A DNA stretch of 64,000 nucleotides from assembly GCA_937773555.1 (NCBI GenBank), contig CALJVT010000006.1:141001-205000 (forward strand). Reading direction: 5' to 3'. Below, in pieces: positions 17,124-26,102 of the stretch. The DNA is from an uncultured Pseudomonadales bacterium. Its GTDB lineage: Bacteria; Pseudomonadota; Gammaproteobacteria; Pseudomonadales; Balneatricaceae. Under the pieces are notes generated by a model. That model saw only the letters and a list, made by a program, of their open reading frames with translations. It did no database searches and had not been told where the DNA came from. Position numbers and translations under genes: made by a program. Numbering within the stretch: position 1 is the first letter of the stretch; every line of letters starts with the position of its first letter.

Positions 17124-18758
17124 CTATTTAAGTGGCACCTCTGGTTCCAGCCGCAGCGCCTGAGGCACATCTTCTTGTTGCCAATAACCAATTAGAATGC
17201 CCACCTCGCCAGCCTTGCCTTCACGCTGACCAAAGGTTTCCTGACTCACCGTGACACGGTTCTTCAGCCCCGCTGACCAATCCAACATTTGTTCGCTGAG
17301 CTGCCCACGGATAGCTACATAACCCTCATCCCTGCCTAAGTCAGAAAACTCTTTGGGGTCTTCTTGTAAGTCAAACAACATCGGTTTAAACCCTAAACAA
17401 TGAACGTATTTGTAACGTCCATCATACAACATGGTCATGCGAGCATTATCCCTAGTACGGCCTAATTGTTTAGCAAACCCCATAACACCATAATCACATT
17501 CTGACACCACACAATCTCGGTCAACAGCTGCAGTTTTATGCAGCACAGGCACCAATGATTGGCCTTCTAACCAGTTCCACTGGGGCTTACCACCGGCCCA
17601 ATCAACAAAGGTGGGAACTAGGTCAATGGCACACACTAATTGATCACACTCACTACCGCGGCTTGAGTTAGCCGCTGGGCTAGGGTCCATAATAAGCAAA
17701 GGCACGCGAGTCACCACATCATGGAACAAGTCTTTCTCTGCCAACCAATGGTCACCAAAAAAGTCACCATGATCCGACGTTAAAACGATCATGGTATTTT
17801 TATCTTGACCTTGCATTTCTAAGCTAGCAAATAGGCGACCTAAGTTGTCATCTATTTCCTTTACTAAACCATAATAGGTTGGCAAAGCGTGATTACGATA
17901 GTCATCTTGGGAATAGGTTTGGCTTTGAGGCAACGCCATGAACGCTTGGTAAATAGGGTGGGCGTTATGTTTTTGGGCCTCACACTTACTCGCTTGTGGT
18001 AAGTCCACACCACGGTACATTTGATGGTAAGGCGCTGGAGCCGCCAAAGGCCAATGGGGTTTAATATATGACACGTGTAAACACCAGTTTTGGTGCCCCA
18101 TGTGTTGCATCATTTCAATAGCACGGTCAGTGGTGTAGGCCGTTTCTGAGTGGTTGCTGGCCACTCTTGATGGTAGGTGACCATGTTTTAAAAACATACC
18201 GTTACGCACTACCCCTTCTTCATCCTCCATTGCGTTAGCCCAATTAGCCCAAGGGTTTTTTGCTTCGTACCCCTGCTTGCGCAAATAGTCAAAGTAAGCT
18301 GGGGTACCTTTGCCATAATTACCTGCCACTCCCACAGTGTGCAAACCATCATCATGCTCACCTTGGCCAAACCCTGCGTTACTCAAAAACCGCCCTAACT
18401 CCGATTGTGGTTCAAGACCTAAGCGGCGCATCCCAGAGAAGTCTGCTTTCATGTGGGTCTTACCCATTAGGGTAGTACTCATACCACAGGCTGCTAAATG
18501 ATCTGCCAAAGTCAACTCATCAACCCTGTTCGGCCAACCATTCCAGGTTGCTCCATGGGAACGCACGTGCCGGCCTGTATAATAGGAAGCTCGCGAATTA
18601 CCACAACTAGTCCCTTGTACGTAACAGCGGTTAAACTTCACACCGTTCTGTGCCAAGCGATCTATATTGGGTGTAGCCACTACACCGTTACCATAACACG
18701 ACAGAGCGTCTGCTCGTAGTTGGTCTAACATGATGAAAAGTATGTTTTTTTGCGTCAC
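17124..18758 (-). CDS. Sulfatase / phosphonate-monoester-hydrolase-like enzyme
   Basis: Alkaline-phosphatase-superfamily hydrolase of about 544 residues, the length of choline sulfatases and phosphonate monoester hydrolases. The metal site starts at DQLRADALS, and the second half is TSDHGDFFGDHWLAEKD. The residue expected to become formylglycine is the Cys of CGNSRASYYTG, which has Asn in place of the usual Pro of CxPSR. A GTG at 18758 preceded by AAGGAA is preferred to the ATG 30 bases upstream. No signal peptide is seen, so it should be cytoplasmic and act on an imported sulfate, phosphonate or phosphate ester. No dedicated sulfatase-maturing enzyme is seen in this window. Confidence 0.86.
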   Translation of the reverse strand: MTQKNILFIMLDQLRADALSCYGNGVVATPNIDRLAQNGVKFNRCYVQGTSCGNSRASYYTGRHVRSHGATWNGWPNRVDELTLADHLAACGMSTTLMGKTHMKADFSGMRRLGLEPQSELGRFLSNAGFGQGEHDDGLHTVGVAGNYGKGTPAYFDYLRKQGYEAKNPWANWANAMEDEEGVVRNGMFLKHGHLPSRVASNHSETAYTTDRAIEMMQHMGHQNWCLHVSYIKPHWPLAAPAPYHQMYRGVDLPQASKCEAQKHNAHPIYQAFMALPQSQTYSQDDYRNHALPTYYGLVKEIDDNLGRLFASLEMQGQDKNTMIVLTSDHGDFFGDHWLAEKDLFHDVVTRVPLLIMDPSPAANSSRGSECDQLVCAIDLVPTFVDWAGGKPQWNWLEGQSLVPVLHKTAAVDRDCVVSECDYGVMGFAKQLGRTRDNARMTMLYDGRYKYVHCLGFKPMLFDLQEDPKEFSDLGRDEGYVAIRGQLSEQMLDWSAGLKNRVTVSQETFGQREGKAGEVGILIGYWQQEDVPQALRLEPEVPLK

Positions 18759-18867
18759 AAAAATTTCCTTACCTGCCAAATTTATCAATAATAGACTAAC
18801 ACACGCTTTCCAGTTATTCAGGGGAGAAAAACATCGTCAGTCGCCTGCGGTTTAATAACTGCTATTA

Positions 18868-19138
18868 GTAATAATTTGCTTAGCTAGTGCAGATTTCGTT
18901 AAGACGCTTGGTGCTGACCAGGTGATTGATTACAAAAAAGGAGACTTTTTAGCGCAGGTGTGTGATTTTGATGTGGTATGTAACACCTTAGGCGGAGCCT
19001 AAACGCTTAACGCTTCTAAGGTGATAAAAAAAGGTAAAAGCAGTCATTGACTGCAGTTACCCATTTACAAAAATCATTGAGGCCTTCGACTACCTATCCA
19101 AGGCAATAGCCAAAACTAAACTCGTCATTACGCACTAG
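18868..19138 (+). pseudogene. Fragment of a zinc-type alcohol dehydrogenase / quinone oxidoreductase
   Basis: Three pieces of one protein read in broken frames: ADFVKTLGADQVIDYKKGDF continuing to VVCNTLGGA and a stop; then ASKVIKKGK; then, shifted, SYPFTKIIEAFDYLSKAIA and KTKLVITH before a stop. These match the second half of medium-chain NADP-dependent oxidoreductases (LGADEVIDY, DTVGG, then the C-terminal EAFxYLxxGxAxGKVVI region). The N-terminal domain is gone. It is a decayed gene that overlaps the end of yciA by 11 bases. The rest of 18789-18867 shows nothing. Confidence 0.85.
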
Positions 19139-19541
19139 GCAATGGTTTTGGTTTGCCGTCTCTGTCTACCGCCACGAAGGTAAACATTCCTTCTGTTACC
19201 TTGTCTACTGTGTCGCTGTGGTGGCGCCTAACCCACGCCTCCACATGCACAGTAATAGAGGTAGTGCCGCGCTTAGCCGCACTGCAGTAGCAACTTACAT
19301 CGTCCCCTATATACACAGGTTTATGAAAGGTCATGGCATCTACTGCCACTGTAACTACCCGCCCTTTAGCAACATGGGCTGCAAATACACCACTAGAGGT
19401 GTCCATTTGAGACATAATCCAGCCACCAAAAATATCCCCATCAGGGTTAGCGTCGGCAGGCATGGCAATAGTGCGCAGCGAAGGGTTCCCTTCGGGCATG
19501 GCTATTGGCTTAGGTGCTGAATTAGGCGTTGAAGTGGACAC
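19128..19541 (-). CDS. yciA: Acyl-CoA thioesterase, YciA type
   Basis: Hot-dog-fold thioesterase of 137 residues, close to the YciA family in length. Signatures are NPDGDIFGGWIMSQMD with the active-site Asp/Asn region, VAVDAMTFHKPVYIGDDV, and the C-terminal VTEGMFTFVAVDRDGKP. YciA enzymes hydrolyse short to medium acyl-CoAs in the cytoplasm. It starts 6 bases after the end of metY on the same strand and may share its transcript. Housekeeping in appearance. Confidence 0.9.
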   Translation of the reverse strand: MSTSTPNSAPKPIAMPEGNPSLRTIAMPADANPDGDIFGGWIMSQMDTSSGVFAAHVAKGRVVTVAVDAMTFHKPVYIGDDVSCYCSAAKRGTTSITVHVEAWVRRHHSDTVDKVTEGMFTFVAVDRDGKPKPLPSA

Positions 19542-19547
19542 GAATAT

Positions 19548-20819
19548 TTATACCTTCTCTAATGCTTGTTCAATATCAGCAATGATATCACTCACGTGCT
19601 CAATGCCCACAGAGATTCGCACTAAATCTTCCGTCACACCAGCTGCAGCAAGTTCTGTTTCATTCAACTGCCGATGAGTGGTAGAGGCTGGGTGACAGGC
19701 CAGAGACTTAGCATCACCAATATTCACTAATCGCAAAATCATTTGTAGCGCATCAATAAAACGACCGCCTGCTTCTCGACCACCTGCCACACCAAAGCTC
19801 AAGATGCCTGAGGCTTTACCACCACAGATCTTTTTACAAGTGGCTTGGTAAGGGCTATTTTCTAAACCTGCATAATTTACCCACTCTACCTTGGCGTGGT
19901 TTTGAAGATAATGAGCGACAGTTTCAGCGTTATCGCAATGGCGTTCCATACGCAAGCATAAGGTTTCTAAACCTTGCAGCAACATAAATGAACTGTGGGG
20001 AGATATAGCAGCGCCAGTATTCCGCAATGGGATCACCCGGCAACGGCCAATGTAAGCTGCTGGGCCTAAGGCTTGCGTATACACGACACCATGATAAGAA
20101 GGGTCTGGTGTATTAAGCACAGCAAAGCGCTCTTTATTCTTCACCCAGTCAAACTTGCCAGAATCAACGATCATACCACCAATGGTAGTGCCATGGCCGC
20201 CAATGTATTTGGTCAAGGAGTGGATCACGATATGTGCTCCGTGCTCTATAGGTCGGCACAATACTGGAGTTGCTACAGTATTATCTACCATCAAGGGAAC
20301 ACCATGACGTTCGGCAATTTCAGCCAGTTTTGCAATATCAACAACATTACCCGCTGGGTTACCAATAGACTCACAAAAAATAGCTCGGGTGCGGCTGTCT
20401 ATATGAGCTTCTAATGCCGCATAATCATCGTGAGAAGCAAATCGTGTCTCAATGCCTTGGCGTGGCAACGTATGAGCAAACAAGTTGTACGTGCCACCAT
20501 ACACTTGGCTAGTGCTGACGATGTTATCACCTACTTCACAAATACACTGCACCGCATAAGTAATGGCAGCCATGCCAGATGCTACGGCTAAGCCGGCAAT
20601 ACCACCTTCCATTGAAGCCACCCGTTCTTCCAGTACCGCTGTGGTCGGGTTAGTAATTCGGGTATAGATATTACCTGCAACCTTAAGATCAAATAAATCA
20701 GCACCGTGTTGGGTGTCATCAAAGGTGTATGAGGTGGTTTGGTAAATAGGTACTGCCGCCGCTTTAGTGGTGGCTTCGGATTCATAGCCGTGATGTAATG
20801 CTAAAGATTCTAACTTCAT
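19548..20819 (-). CDS. metY: O-acetylhomoserine sulfhydrylase (PLP)
   Basis: Cys/Met-metabolism PLP enzyme of 423 residues. It matches the MetY branch by length and by the inserted region before SYHGVVYTQALGPAAY. Other marks are YQTTSYTF, ITNPTTAVLEERVASMEGG, and the PLP lysine in HSLTKYIGGHGTTIGG. It makes homocysteine from O-acetylhomoserine and sulfide. The ATG at 20819 is chosen because CAGGAG lies directly upstream; a longer frame to 20867 lacks such a site. It is divergent from the glutathione-peroxidase-like gene. Confidence 0.92.
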   Translation of the reverse strand: MKLESLALHHGYESEATTKAAAVPIYQTTSYTFDDTQHGADLFDLKVAGNIYTRITNPTTAVLEERVASMEGGIAGLAVASGMAAITYAVQCICEVGDNIVSTSQVYGGTYNLFAHTLPRQGIETRFASHDDYAALEAHIDSRTRAIFCESIGNPAGNVVDIAKLAEIAERHGVPLMVDNTVATPVLCRPIEHGAHIVIHSLTKYIGGHGTTIGGMIVDSGKFDWVKNKERFAVLNTPDPSYHGVVYTQALGPAAYIGRCRVIPLRNTGAAISPHSSFMLLQGLETLCLRMERHCDNAETVAHYLQNHAKVEWVNYAGLENSPYQATCKKICGGKASGILSFGVAGGREAGGRFIDALQMILRLVNIGDAKSLACHPASTTHRQLNETELAAAGVTEDLVRISVGIEHVSDIIADIEQALEKV

Positions 20820-20946
20820 GAAACACTCCTGTTGTTGTAGAATTAGATACAAGTTTGAGCATACCAAACTTGTTATTCCAAAAATAACATTTTATGCTTT
20901 TTGTTATGCGTATTAGTTATATATAAACCAAGGACAACCCCTTATT

Positions 20947-21495
20947 ATGCCGACACGCCACGTTATACATTGTTTATTGGGCTTTCTTGTTAGCCTGTCT
21001 GCTTCACACTCCGCTTTGGCGTCATGCGCGCCATGGCTCAAACACAACCTAAAACAACTCCACTCCGGAACACCACTGGACCTATGTGCAGTGACAGCTG
21101 GAAAACCACTGTTGCTAGTTAATACTGCAAGCCACTGTGGCTTTACGGGTCAATTTGAAGGCTTAGAAGAATTACATCAAGAATACAAAGATCAAGGGTT
21201 AGTGGTTATTGGTTTTCCAAGCAATGCCTTTAATCAAGCCGCTTTAAACGAAGAAGAGGCTGCTAAAATCTGCTTTTATAATTTTGGTGTTACCTTTTTA
21301 ATGAGTGAAACTATTGCCGTTAAAGGTGCTAATGCACACCCTGTATTTCAACATTTAGAACAACAAAAGGGGGAACCTAGCTGGAATTTTAACAAATACC
21401 TTATTGATAAAGATGGCAATGTTGTTGAGCGCTATAGGCAGTGGACGTCTCCAACTTCATGGCCAATGACGAGCGCTATTGAAAAATTACTTTGA
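20947..21495 (+). CDS. Secreted glutathione-peroxidase-family protein
   Basis: Protein of 182 residues with an N-terminal signal peptide (CLLGFLVSLSASHSALAS), so probably periplasmic. The peroxidatic Cys is in LLVNTASHCGFTGQF, a cysteine where some homologues have selenocysteine. The tetrad Trp-Asn is present in SWNFNKYLIDKDG. The second conserved box reads GFPSNAFNQ instead of the common GFPCNQF, so the usual resolving cysteine there is absent. It should reduce peroxides with thiol donors. Its stop overlaps the TTG start of ychJ. Confidence 0.88.
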   Translation: MPTRHVIHCLLGFLVSLSASHSALASCAPWLKHNLKQLHSGTPLDLCAVTAGKPLLLVNTASHCGFTGQFEGLEELHQEYKDQGLVVIGFPSNAFNQAALNEEEAAKICFYNFGVTFLMSETIAVKGANAHPVFQHLEQQKGEPSWNFNKYLIDKDGNVVERYRQWTSPTSWPMTSAIEKLL

Positions 21496-21911
21496 ACAAA
21501 AAAGGGGCCCACGCTGATAACTTAAAAAACCCTCAGTGCTATTGTAACTCTGGTATAGGTTTTAAATTATGTTGTGAGCCCGCCCTTAGTGGCAACGATC
21601 CAGCTAAAACGGCAGAGATGTTAATGCGCTCGCGCTATACTGCCTTTTGCCTGCACGACCAAAACTACCTGTTACAAACTTGGCACTTGAGCACACGCCC
21701 GAAAGAGGTTAGTTTTGAAGCCCAGCAACAGTGGCTTGGCCTTAAAGTTTTAGCCACTCATTTTGGCAAGCAAGAAGATACCCAGGGGCAAGTGGAATTT
21801 ATAGCCCGTTATAAAATTCATGGCAGAGCTTACCGGATACACGAGAACAGCGATTTTTTATGGCAGGATGGCCACTGGTATTACACCCAAGGCACGCTTT
21901 TTGCTGAGTAA
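21492..21911 (+). CDS. ychJ: YchJ-family (UPF0225) protein with SEC-C-like zinc motif
   Basis: 139-residue protein of the UPF0225/YchJ family. The N-terminal CYCNSGIGFKLCC is a CxCxSGxxxxxCC zinc-binding cluster, followed by MLMRSRYTAFCLHDQNYLL and WHLSTRP, conserved in the family, and a C-terminal NTF2-like part. Molecular role unknown. The start is a TTG overlapping the preceding stop (TTGA), which implies translational coupling to the peroxidase-like gene. Confidence 0.86.
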   Translation: MNKKGAHADNLKNPQCYCNSGIGFKLCCEPALSGNDPAKTAEMLMRSRYTAFCLHDQNYLLQTWHLSTRPKEVSFEAQQQWLGLKVLATHFGKQEDTQGQVEFIARYKIHGRAYRIHENSDFLWQDGHWYYTQGTLFAE

Positions 21912-22012
21912 GTTGTTGTGCATCTACTGCAAGCACAGTTTATCCAAGTGGCTCCATTATTCAGTTTGTATTTACTAATGGTAATAATGGGGATTACACA
22001 AAGAGACGCGTT

Positions 22013-23299
22013 ATGTTTACACAAGATTTCAAACAACAGCCGTATTGGTGGGATCGCAGCGCACCACCAACAGAGCAAGACACAGAACTTCCCAAAAAAG
22101 TTGATGTCCTTATCATAGGGGCAGGTTACACAGGCCTTCATGCTGCAATCCAGACTGCCAGAGGGTCAAGAAACACATTAGTTATTGATGCTGAACACGC
22201 CGGCTGGGGCTGCAGCACAAGAAATGGTGGGCAAGTTAGCACCAGCATAAAACCAAGCTTTTCTGAGCTTGAGAAAACATACGGTAAAAAAATGGCGTTT
22301 GCCATTTATTCAGAAGGTGATCAATCTTTACAATTTACTGGGGACTTCATCAGAGATGAAAAGCTAGACTGCAGTTATGCTGAGGTAGGCTGCTTCCATG
22401 CCGCACACAATACTGCGCAATATGAAAAACTAGCAAGGGCTATTGAACATCAAGGTTCTGTACTTAATGATGACGCCTACATGATTCCAAGATCAGAACA
22501 GCGCTCTGAATTAGGCACAGATACCTATTTTGGTGGGATCATCTTTCCTAAACACGCTTCAATCGACCCGGCAGCTTATCACAAAGGCTTACTGGGCAAA
22601 GCACTTGAAGCAGGTGCGAACATTATTTCTAATTGCGCAGCTGAAAACATTAATAGAGACAAAGATGGCTTTACTGTAAAAACATCAAAAGGCATTGTGC
22701 AGGCCGATAAAGTTATTATTGCTACAAACGGTTATACGGGTTCTTTAACACCACGATTGCAACGTCGGGTGATTCCAATTGGCAGCTATGTGATTGCGAC
22801 AGAACCTGTTGGAAAAGATCTTATGGATCAGCTAATGCCAAAAAATCGCATCGTTAGCGACACACGTAAGGTGGTATATTACTATCGGTCAAGCCCCGAC
22901 CGAAGCCGTATTATATTTGGTGGTCGTGTATCTCTTGGAGAAAGTGATCCACGCCTGAGTGGCCCAAAGCTCCATAATTCCTTATCTAAAATCTTTCCAG
23001 AATTAGAAAATACAAAAATTAGTCACTCCTGGATGGGCTATGTGGCATTTACCTTTGACTCGCTCATGCATGTAGGAGAAGAAGATGGCCTTTTCTATGC
23101 AATGGGCTACTGTGGCTCCGGGGTAGGCATGGCTGGGTATCTAGGAAAGAAACTCGGGCAACAGGTGCTTGGACTTCAAGCAGGTAAAACACCTTTTAAT
23201 GACATTAAATTCCAGACACGTCCGTTATACACGGGAAAGCCGTGGTTCCTTGCGCCATCTCTCATGTATTACCGATTCATAGACAGTTTAAACATTTAG
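22013..23299 (+). CDS. FAD-dependent amine oxidase/oxidoreductase (PuuB-like)
   Basis: DAO-fold flavoprotein of 428 residues resembling gamma-glutamylputrescine oxidase (PuuB/OrdL). The FAD dinucleotide motif is VDVLIIGAGYTGLHAAIQTA, followed by WGCSTRNGGQVSTSIKP, typical of this group, and the C-terminal YAMGYCGSGVGMAGYLGKK contacts FAD. It probably oxidises a secondary or primary amine with release of an aldehyde. It is alone between ychJ and a convergent cupin gene. It may complement the amine pathways to its right. Confidence 0.87.
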   Translation: MFTQDFKQQPYWWDRSAPPTEQDTELPKKVDVLIIGAGYTGLHAAIQTARGSRNTLVIDAEHAGWGCSTRNGGQVSTSIKPSFSELEKTYGKKMAFAIYSEGDQSLQFTGDFIRDEKLDCSYAEVGCFHAAHNTAQYEKLARAIEHQGSVLNDDAYMIPRSEQRSELGTDTYFGGIIFPKHASIDPAAYHKGLLGKALEAGANIISNCAAENINRDKDGFTVKTSKGIVQADKVIIATNGYTGSLTPRLQRRVIPIGSYVIATEPVGKDLMDQLMPKNRIVSDTRKVVYYYRSSPDRSRIIFGGRVSLGESDPRLSGPKLHNSLSKIFPELENTKISHSWMGYVAFTFDSLMHVGEEDGLFYAMGYCGSGVGMAGYLGKKLGQQVLGLQAGKTPFNDIKFQTRPLYTGKPWFLAPSLMYYRFIDSLNI

Positions 23300-23353
23300 C
23301 TAAAATAGTTTAAAGTGTATTTTGCTGCAGCAAAAGGTTGTTATCCCTCTCAG

Positions 23354-23701
23354 CTAAAAGTCAGGCTCCAAGGCGTAGACCGCGATAAGACAGCCATTTT
23401 TGGTGGTTGAATTGTGGACAGTGCCGTCTCGAAGCCACACCATATCGCCTGGGCCATAGTCGACACCATCATGGTCTCTTAGGTCCCCTTGGATAATTAA
23501 GAATTCCTCGTCGCCTGTGTGTTTATGCGGCACTGTTGTAGCACCTGGGGCCATTTTGTAGATATAAAAACCACTGCCTAACGGTTTGTCATTATTAAGT
23601 TGCAGAACCTCACCATCAGGTTTTCCGTTTGATTGAATTGGAGTGAACACACTGTTAAAAATGTTCACCACCCGCCGGTCTGTATTAGAAATTGGTTTCA
23701 T
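23354..23701 (-). CDS. Small cupin protein
   Basis: Single-domain cupin of about 115 residues. The first cupin motif reads TTVPHKHTGDEEFLIIQGDL with metal-binding His, His and Glu; the second is GDMVWLRDGTVHNSTTKNG with a further His. GAGG before the ATG at 23701 favours this start over 23719. Cupins of this size include isomerases, dioxygenases and binding proteins; the function here is not recognised. Between this gene and the next (23720-23941) I see only a possible 31-codon reading frame (23779-23874, minus) without recognisable family. Confidence 0.75.
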   Translation of the reverse strand: MKPISNTDRRVVNIFNSVFTPIQSNGKPDGEVLQLNNDKPLGSGFYIYKMAPGATTVPHKHTGDEEFLIIQGDLRDHDGVDYGPGDMVWLRDGTVHNSTTKNGCLIAVYALEPDF

Positions 23702-23941
23702 TATGTATTCCTCAGGCACAATAGTAACTGTCTTTTAATGGCTCTTCCCTGTTACTACACTCTATCCATCCACATGATTTAGGGATTCTCTTTTCGAATC
23801 TCAACATCTTCACTCTTAACATGAGGCCACAAGTCTAGGCTAACCTTGTTTGGTGATGGTACCCAGCGGTGCATGAAAACGCCTCAATTGTTAATGCCTA
23901 TATCGTATTAAGCTATTTTTGAGATTACTTTTATAGGTCAA

Positions 23942-26020
23942 TTAAGAATTCAGGCTAGGCATTTCACGTTTGAATAGCCCTTGTTCTACAACATCAGGGT
24001 CAGCCTCAAACTCTTGGGCCCCTTGGTGCCCAGAAAATACCGCGTCAGCAATCAAGCCAGGCGCCAATGCATCACCGATTAAGGTCAGCGACATAGCCAT
24101 CGAAGTGCCGTCGTCTTTTAGTAACTGCTGCAATTGTTCATACAAGGGTGAAGCTGATTCGCGTTCCGTTACTAGTAACAAACTGGCGCAAGCAAGCCAT
24201 ACATCTTGGCCGCCATATACACATTTCAATTCAACTCCCGCATGGCCAGACTTTTGGCTAACGCCAACAATACTCTTGTTGGTATAAATGTCTACTCCCT
24301 GAGCTACCAAGCTGCATTGAACTTGTTTTTGCTCAAGAGTAAGTTCAGTAAAGGGCGACACAATGCTAGCACTGGTAACAAAAAGCACCTTGTGACCTAA
24401 GTCACTCAAGTGGTCAGCCAACACGCCACCTAAATAACCTTGATCATCATCATAAATCACTACTGGGCCTTGGCCTGGAACAATCCCGTTCATAATGTCA
24501 TCAGGGGTATAAACGGCAACCTGTTCTAACCCTTCTATCGGCATACGAGAAGTACGACCAATACCGTCTTTCCTCCAGATAGCACCCGTGGCAACAAACA
24601 CCTGTTCGATGCCCAGTTCCAATACCTGTTGGGCATTTAGAGCACTGTCGAGGTAAATATTAACATTGTCCAGCTGTTGTAATTGATAGATTCGGTAATC
24701 ACTTACACGGCGCCATAGAGCTAAGCCTTTTAAGTTAGACTCAGCGACTACTCGGCCACCTAAGTGTTTACTAGCTTCACTAAGAATAACCTCATAGCCA
24801 CGGTTGGCCAGTTGTAAAGCACACTCCAAACCGGCAGGCCCAGCACCCACAACTAACACAGATTGTGGTGTTTTAGCAGCCGCAATTTTTTCTGGATGCC
24901 AGCCACGACGCCACTCTTCTCCCATGGTGGGGTTTTGTGTACAGCGAATAGGCACACCTAAGTTATCGCACGACACACACACATTGCAGCCAATACATTC
25001 GCGAATTTCTTCGGCCCTTTGTTCACGGATTTTATTGGGCAAAAAGGGGTCTGCAATTGACGGCCTTGCCGCACCGATAAAATCAAGGACACCGTGTTTA
25101 ACTAACGACACCATCATGTCTGGTGAAGTAATTCGCCCTACACCCACGACAGGTTTATTGGTCACTTTTTTTACGAACTTCGTGTATTCGGTCTGATAAC
25201 CTGAATCTGGTTTAAAACGAGAGGTGGCTGAATCATTTGCCCAACCAGACACATTAACGTCCCACAGGTCGGGTATATCTGCCAGCATCTCCACAACCGC
25301 CCGCCCCTCTTCATGTGCTTGCATACCATCAACACCCAGCATTTGATCCACAGCAAAACGAAATGCCACCGCACAGCTGTCACCTATAGCCTCTTGCGTG
25401 TCTTGCAGGAGTTCCCGGGTGAGTCTCAGCCGGTTTTCTAAACAGCCGCCGTATTCATCTGTTCGTTGGTTATATTCAGGTAATAAAAAATGGTGAGGCA
25501 AAGACATCTCGTGCCCAGCATAAACATAAACAATGTCAAAACCAGCTTGCTTAGCGCGTATAGCAGCAGCTTTATGCCACCGGCGAAATTCTCGAATATC
25601 AGCTTTATCCATGGCCCTAGCTTGTTTTGGATAAATCATATCTAAAGAACGGCTACTGGGGGCCAATGCTGGGGTACGGGAATATAAGTTAGAAGTGTGG
25701 CTACCGTTATGCACTAATTCCACAGCGGCTAAGGCGCTATACTCATGCACACTCTGAGTCATTAATTGCAATGCTGGGATATCACGCTCATCCCAGAGAC
25801 GCTGCTCTACAGCGGGTGATAAATCAGAACTGGGATGGATTTCTGTTTCTTCAGTACTCACTACGGCCCAGCCACCTTGGGCTTTCATGCCCCTCATAGC
25901 CGCGTGGGCTTGGGGACGCAGGTGGCCCATACCACAGCAATGAGGCACTTGATAAAAGCGATTTTTAGCCGTCACTGGGCCAATTTTAACAGACTCAAAT
26001 AACACATCGTAATTAGACAT
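23942..26020 (-). CDS. Trimethylamine-dehydrogenase-like flavoprotein, paralogue 1
   Basis: 692-residue iron-sulfur flavoprotein: an old-yellow-enzyme FMN barrel, a 4Fe-4S cluster, then a FAD/NAD-type domain. YQVPHCCGMG places C28 where TMADH has the cysteine that links covalently to FMN. The cluster motif is CIGCNVCVSCDNLG plus a Cys in RCTQNPTMGEEW. Active-site Tyr and His are kept in VYVYAGHEM. The residue in the position of TMADH Tyr60 (from memory, part of the trimethylammonium bowl) is not aromatic (STEETEIHP), while a Trp and Asp are kept in GWANDSATSRF. It should demethylate or deaminate a secondary or tertiary amine, passing electrons to ETF. It is divergent from the TetR gene. Confidence 0.87.
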   Translation of the reverse strand: MSNYDVLFESVKIGPVTAKNRFYQVPHCCGMGHLRPQAHAAMRGMKAQGGWAVVSTEETEIHPSSDLSPAVEQRLWDERDIPALQLMTQSVHEYSALAAVELVHNGSHTSNLYSRTPALAPSSRSLDMIYPKQARAMDKADIREFRRWHKAAAIRAKQAGFDIVYVYAGHEMSLPHHFLLPEYNQRTDEYGGCLENRLRLTRELLQDTQEAIGDSCAVAFRFAVDQMLGVDGMQAHEEGRAVVEMLADIPDLWDVNVSGWANDSATSRFKPDSGYQTEYTKFVKKVTNKPVVGVGRITSPDMMVSLVKHGVLDFIGAARPSIADPFLPNKIREQRAEEIRECIGCNVCVSCDNLGVPIRCTQNPTMGEEWRRGWHPEKIAAAKTPQSVLVVGAGPAGLECALQLANRGYEVILSEASKHLGGRVVAESNLKGLALWRRVSDYRIYQLQQLDNVNIYLDSALNAQQVLELGIEQVFVATGAIWRKDGIGRTSRMPIEGLEQVAVYTPDDIMNGIVPGQGPVVIYDDDQGYLGGVLADHLSDLGHKVLFVTSASIVSPFTELTLEQKQVQCSLVAQGVDIYTNKSIVGVSQKSGHAGVELKCVYGGQDVWLACASLLLVTERESASPLYEQLQQLLKDDGTSMAMSLTLIGDALAPGLIADAVFSGHQGAQEFEADPDVVEQGLFKREMPSLNS

Positions 26021-26041
26021 TTACTGTGCCTCATGGCAATT

Positions 26042-26059
26042 AATGGACAATCGTCCATT
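26042..26059. promoter_or_regulatory. 18-bp palindromic operator between TMADH-like paralogue 1 and its TetR regulator
   Basis: AATGGAC-AATC-GTCCATT: perfect 7-bp arms with a 4-base centre. It lies 22 bases upstream of the paralogue 1 start and 44 bases upstream of the TetR start, where a TetR/BetI dimer would repress both directions. Confidence 0.7.
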
Positions 26060-26102
26060 TTATTTTTATACTTATGGCGCCATTTGTCAATACGATGTTT
26101 TC

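Noticed and set aside
20947-21495. Selenoprotein glutathione peroxidase
   Set aside because: The active-site codon is TGT (Cys) in NTASHCGF; no in-frame TGA is needed.
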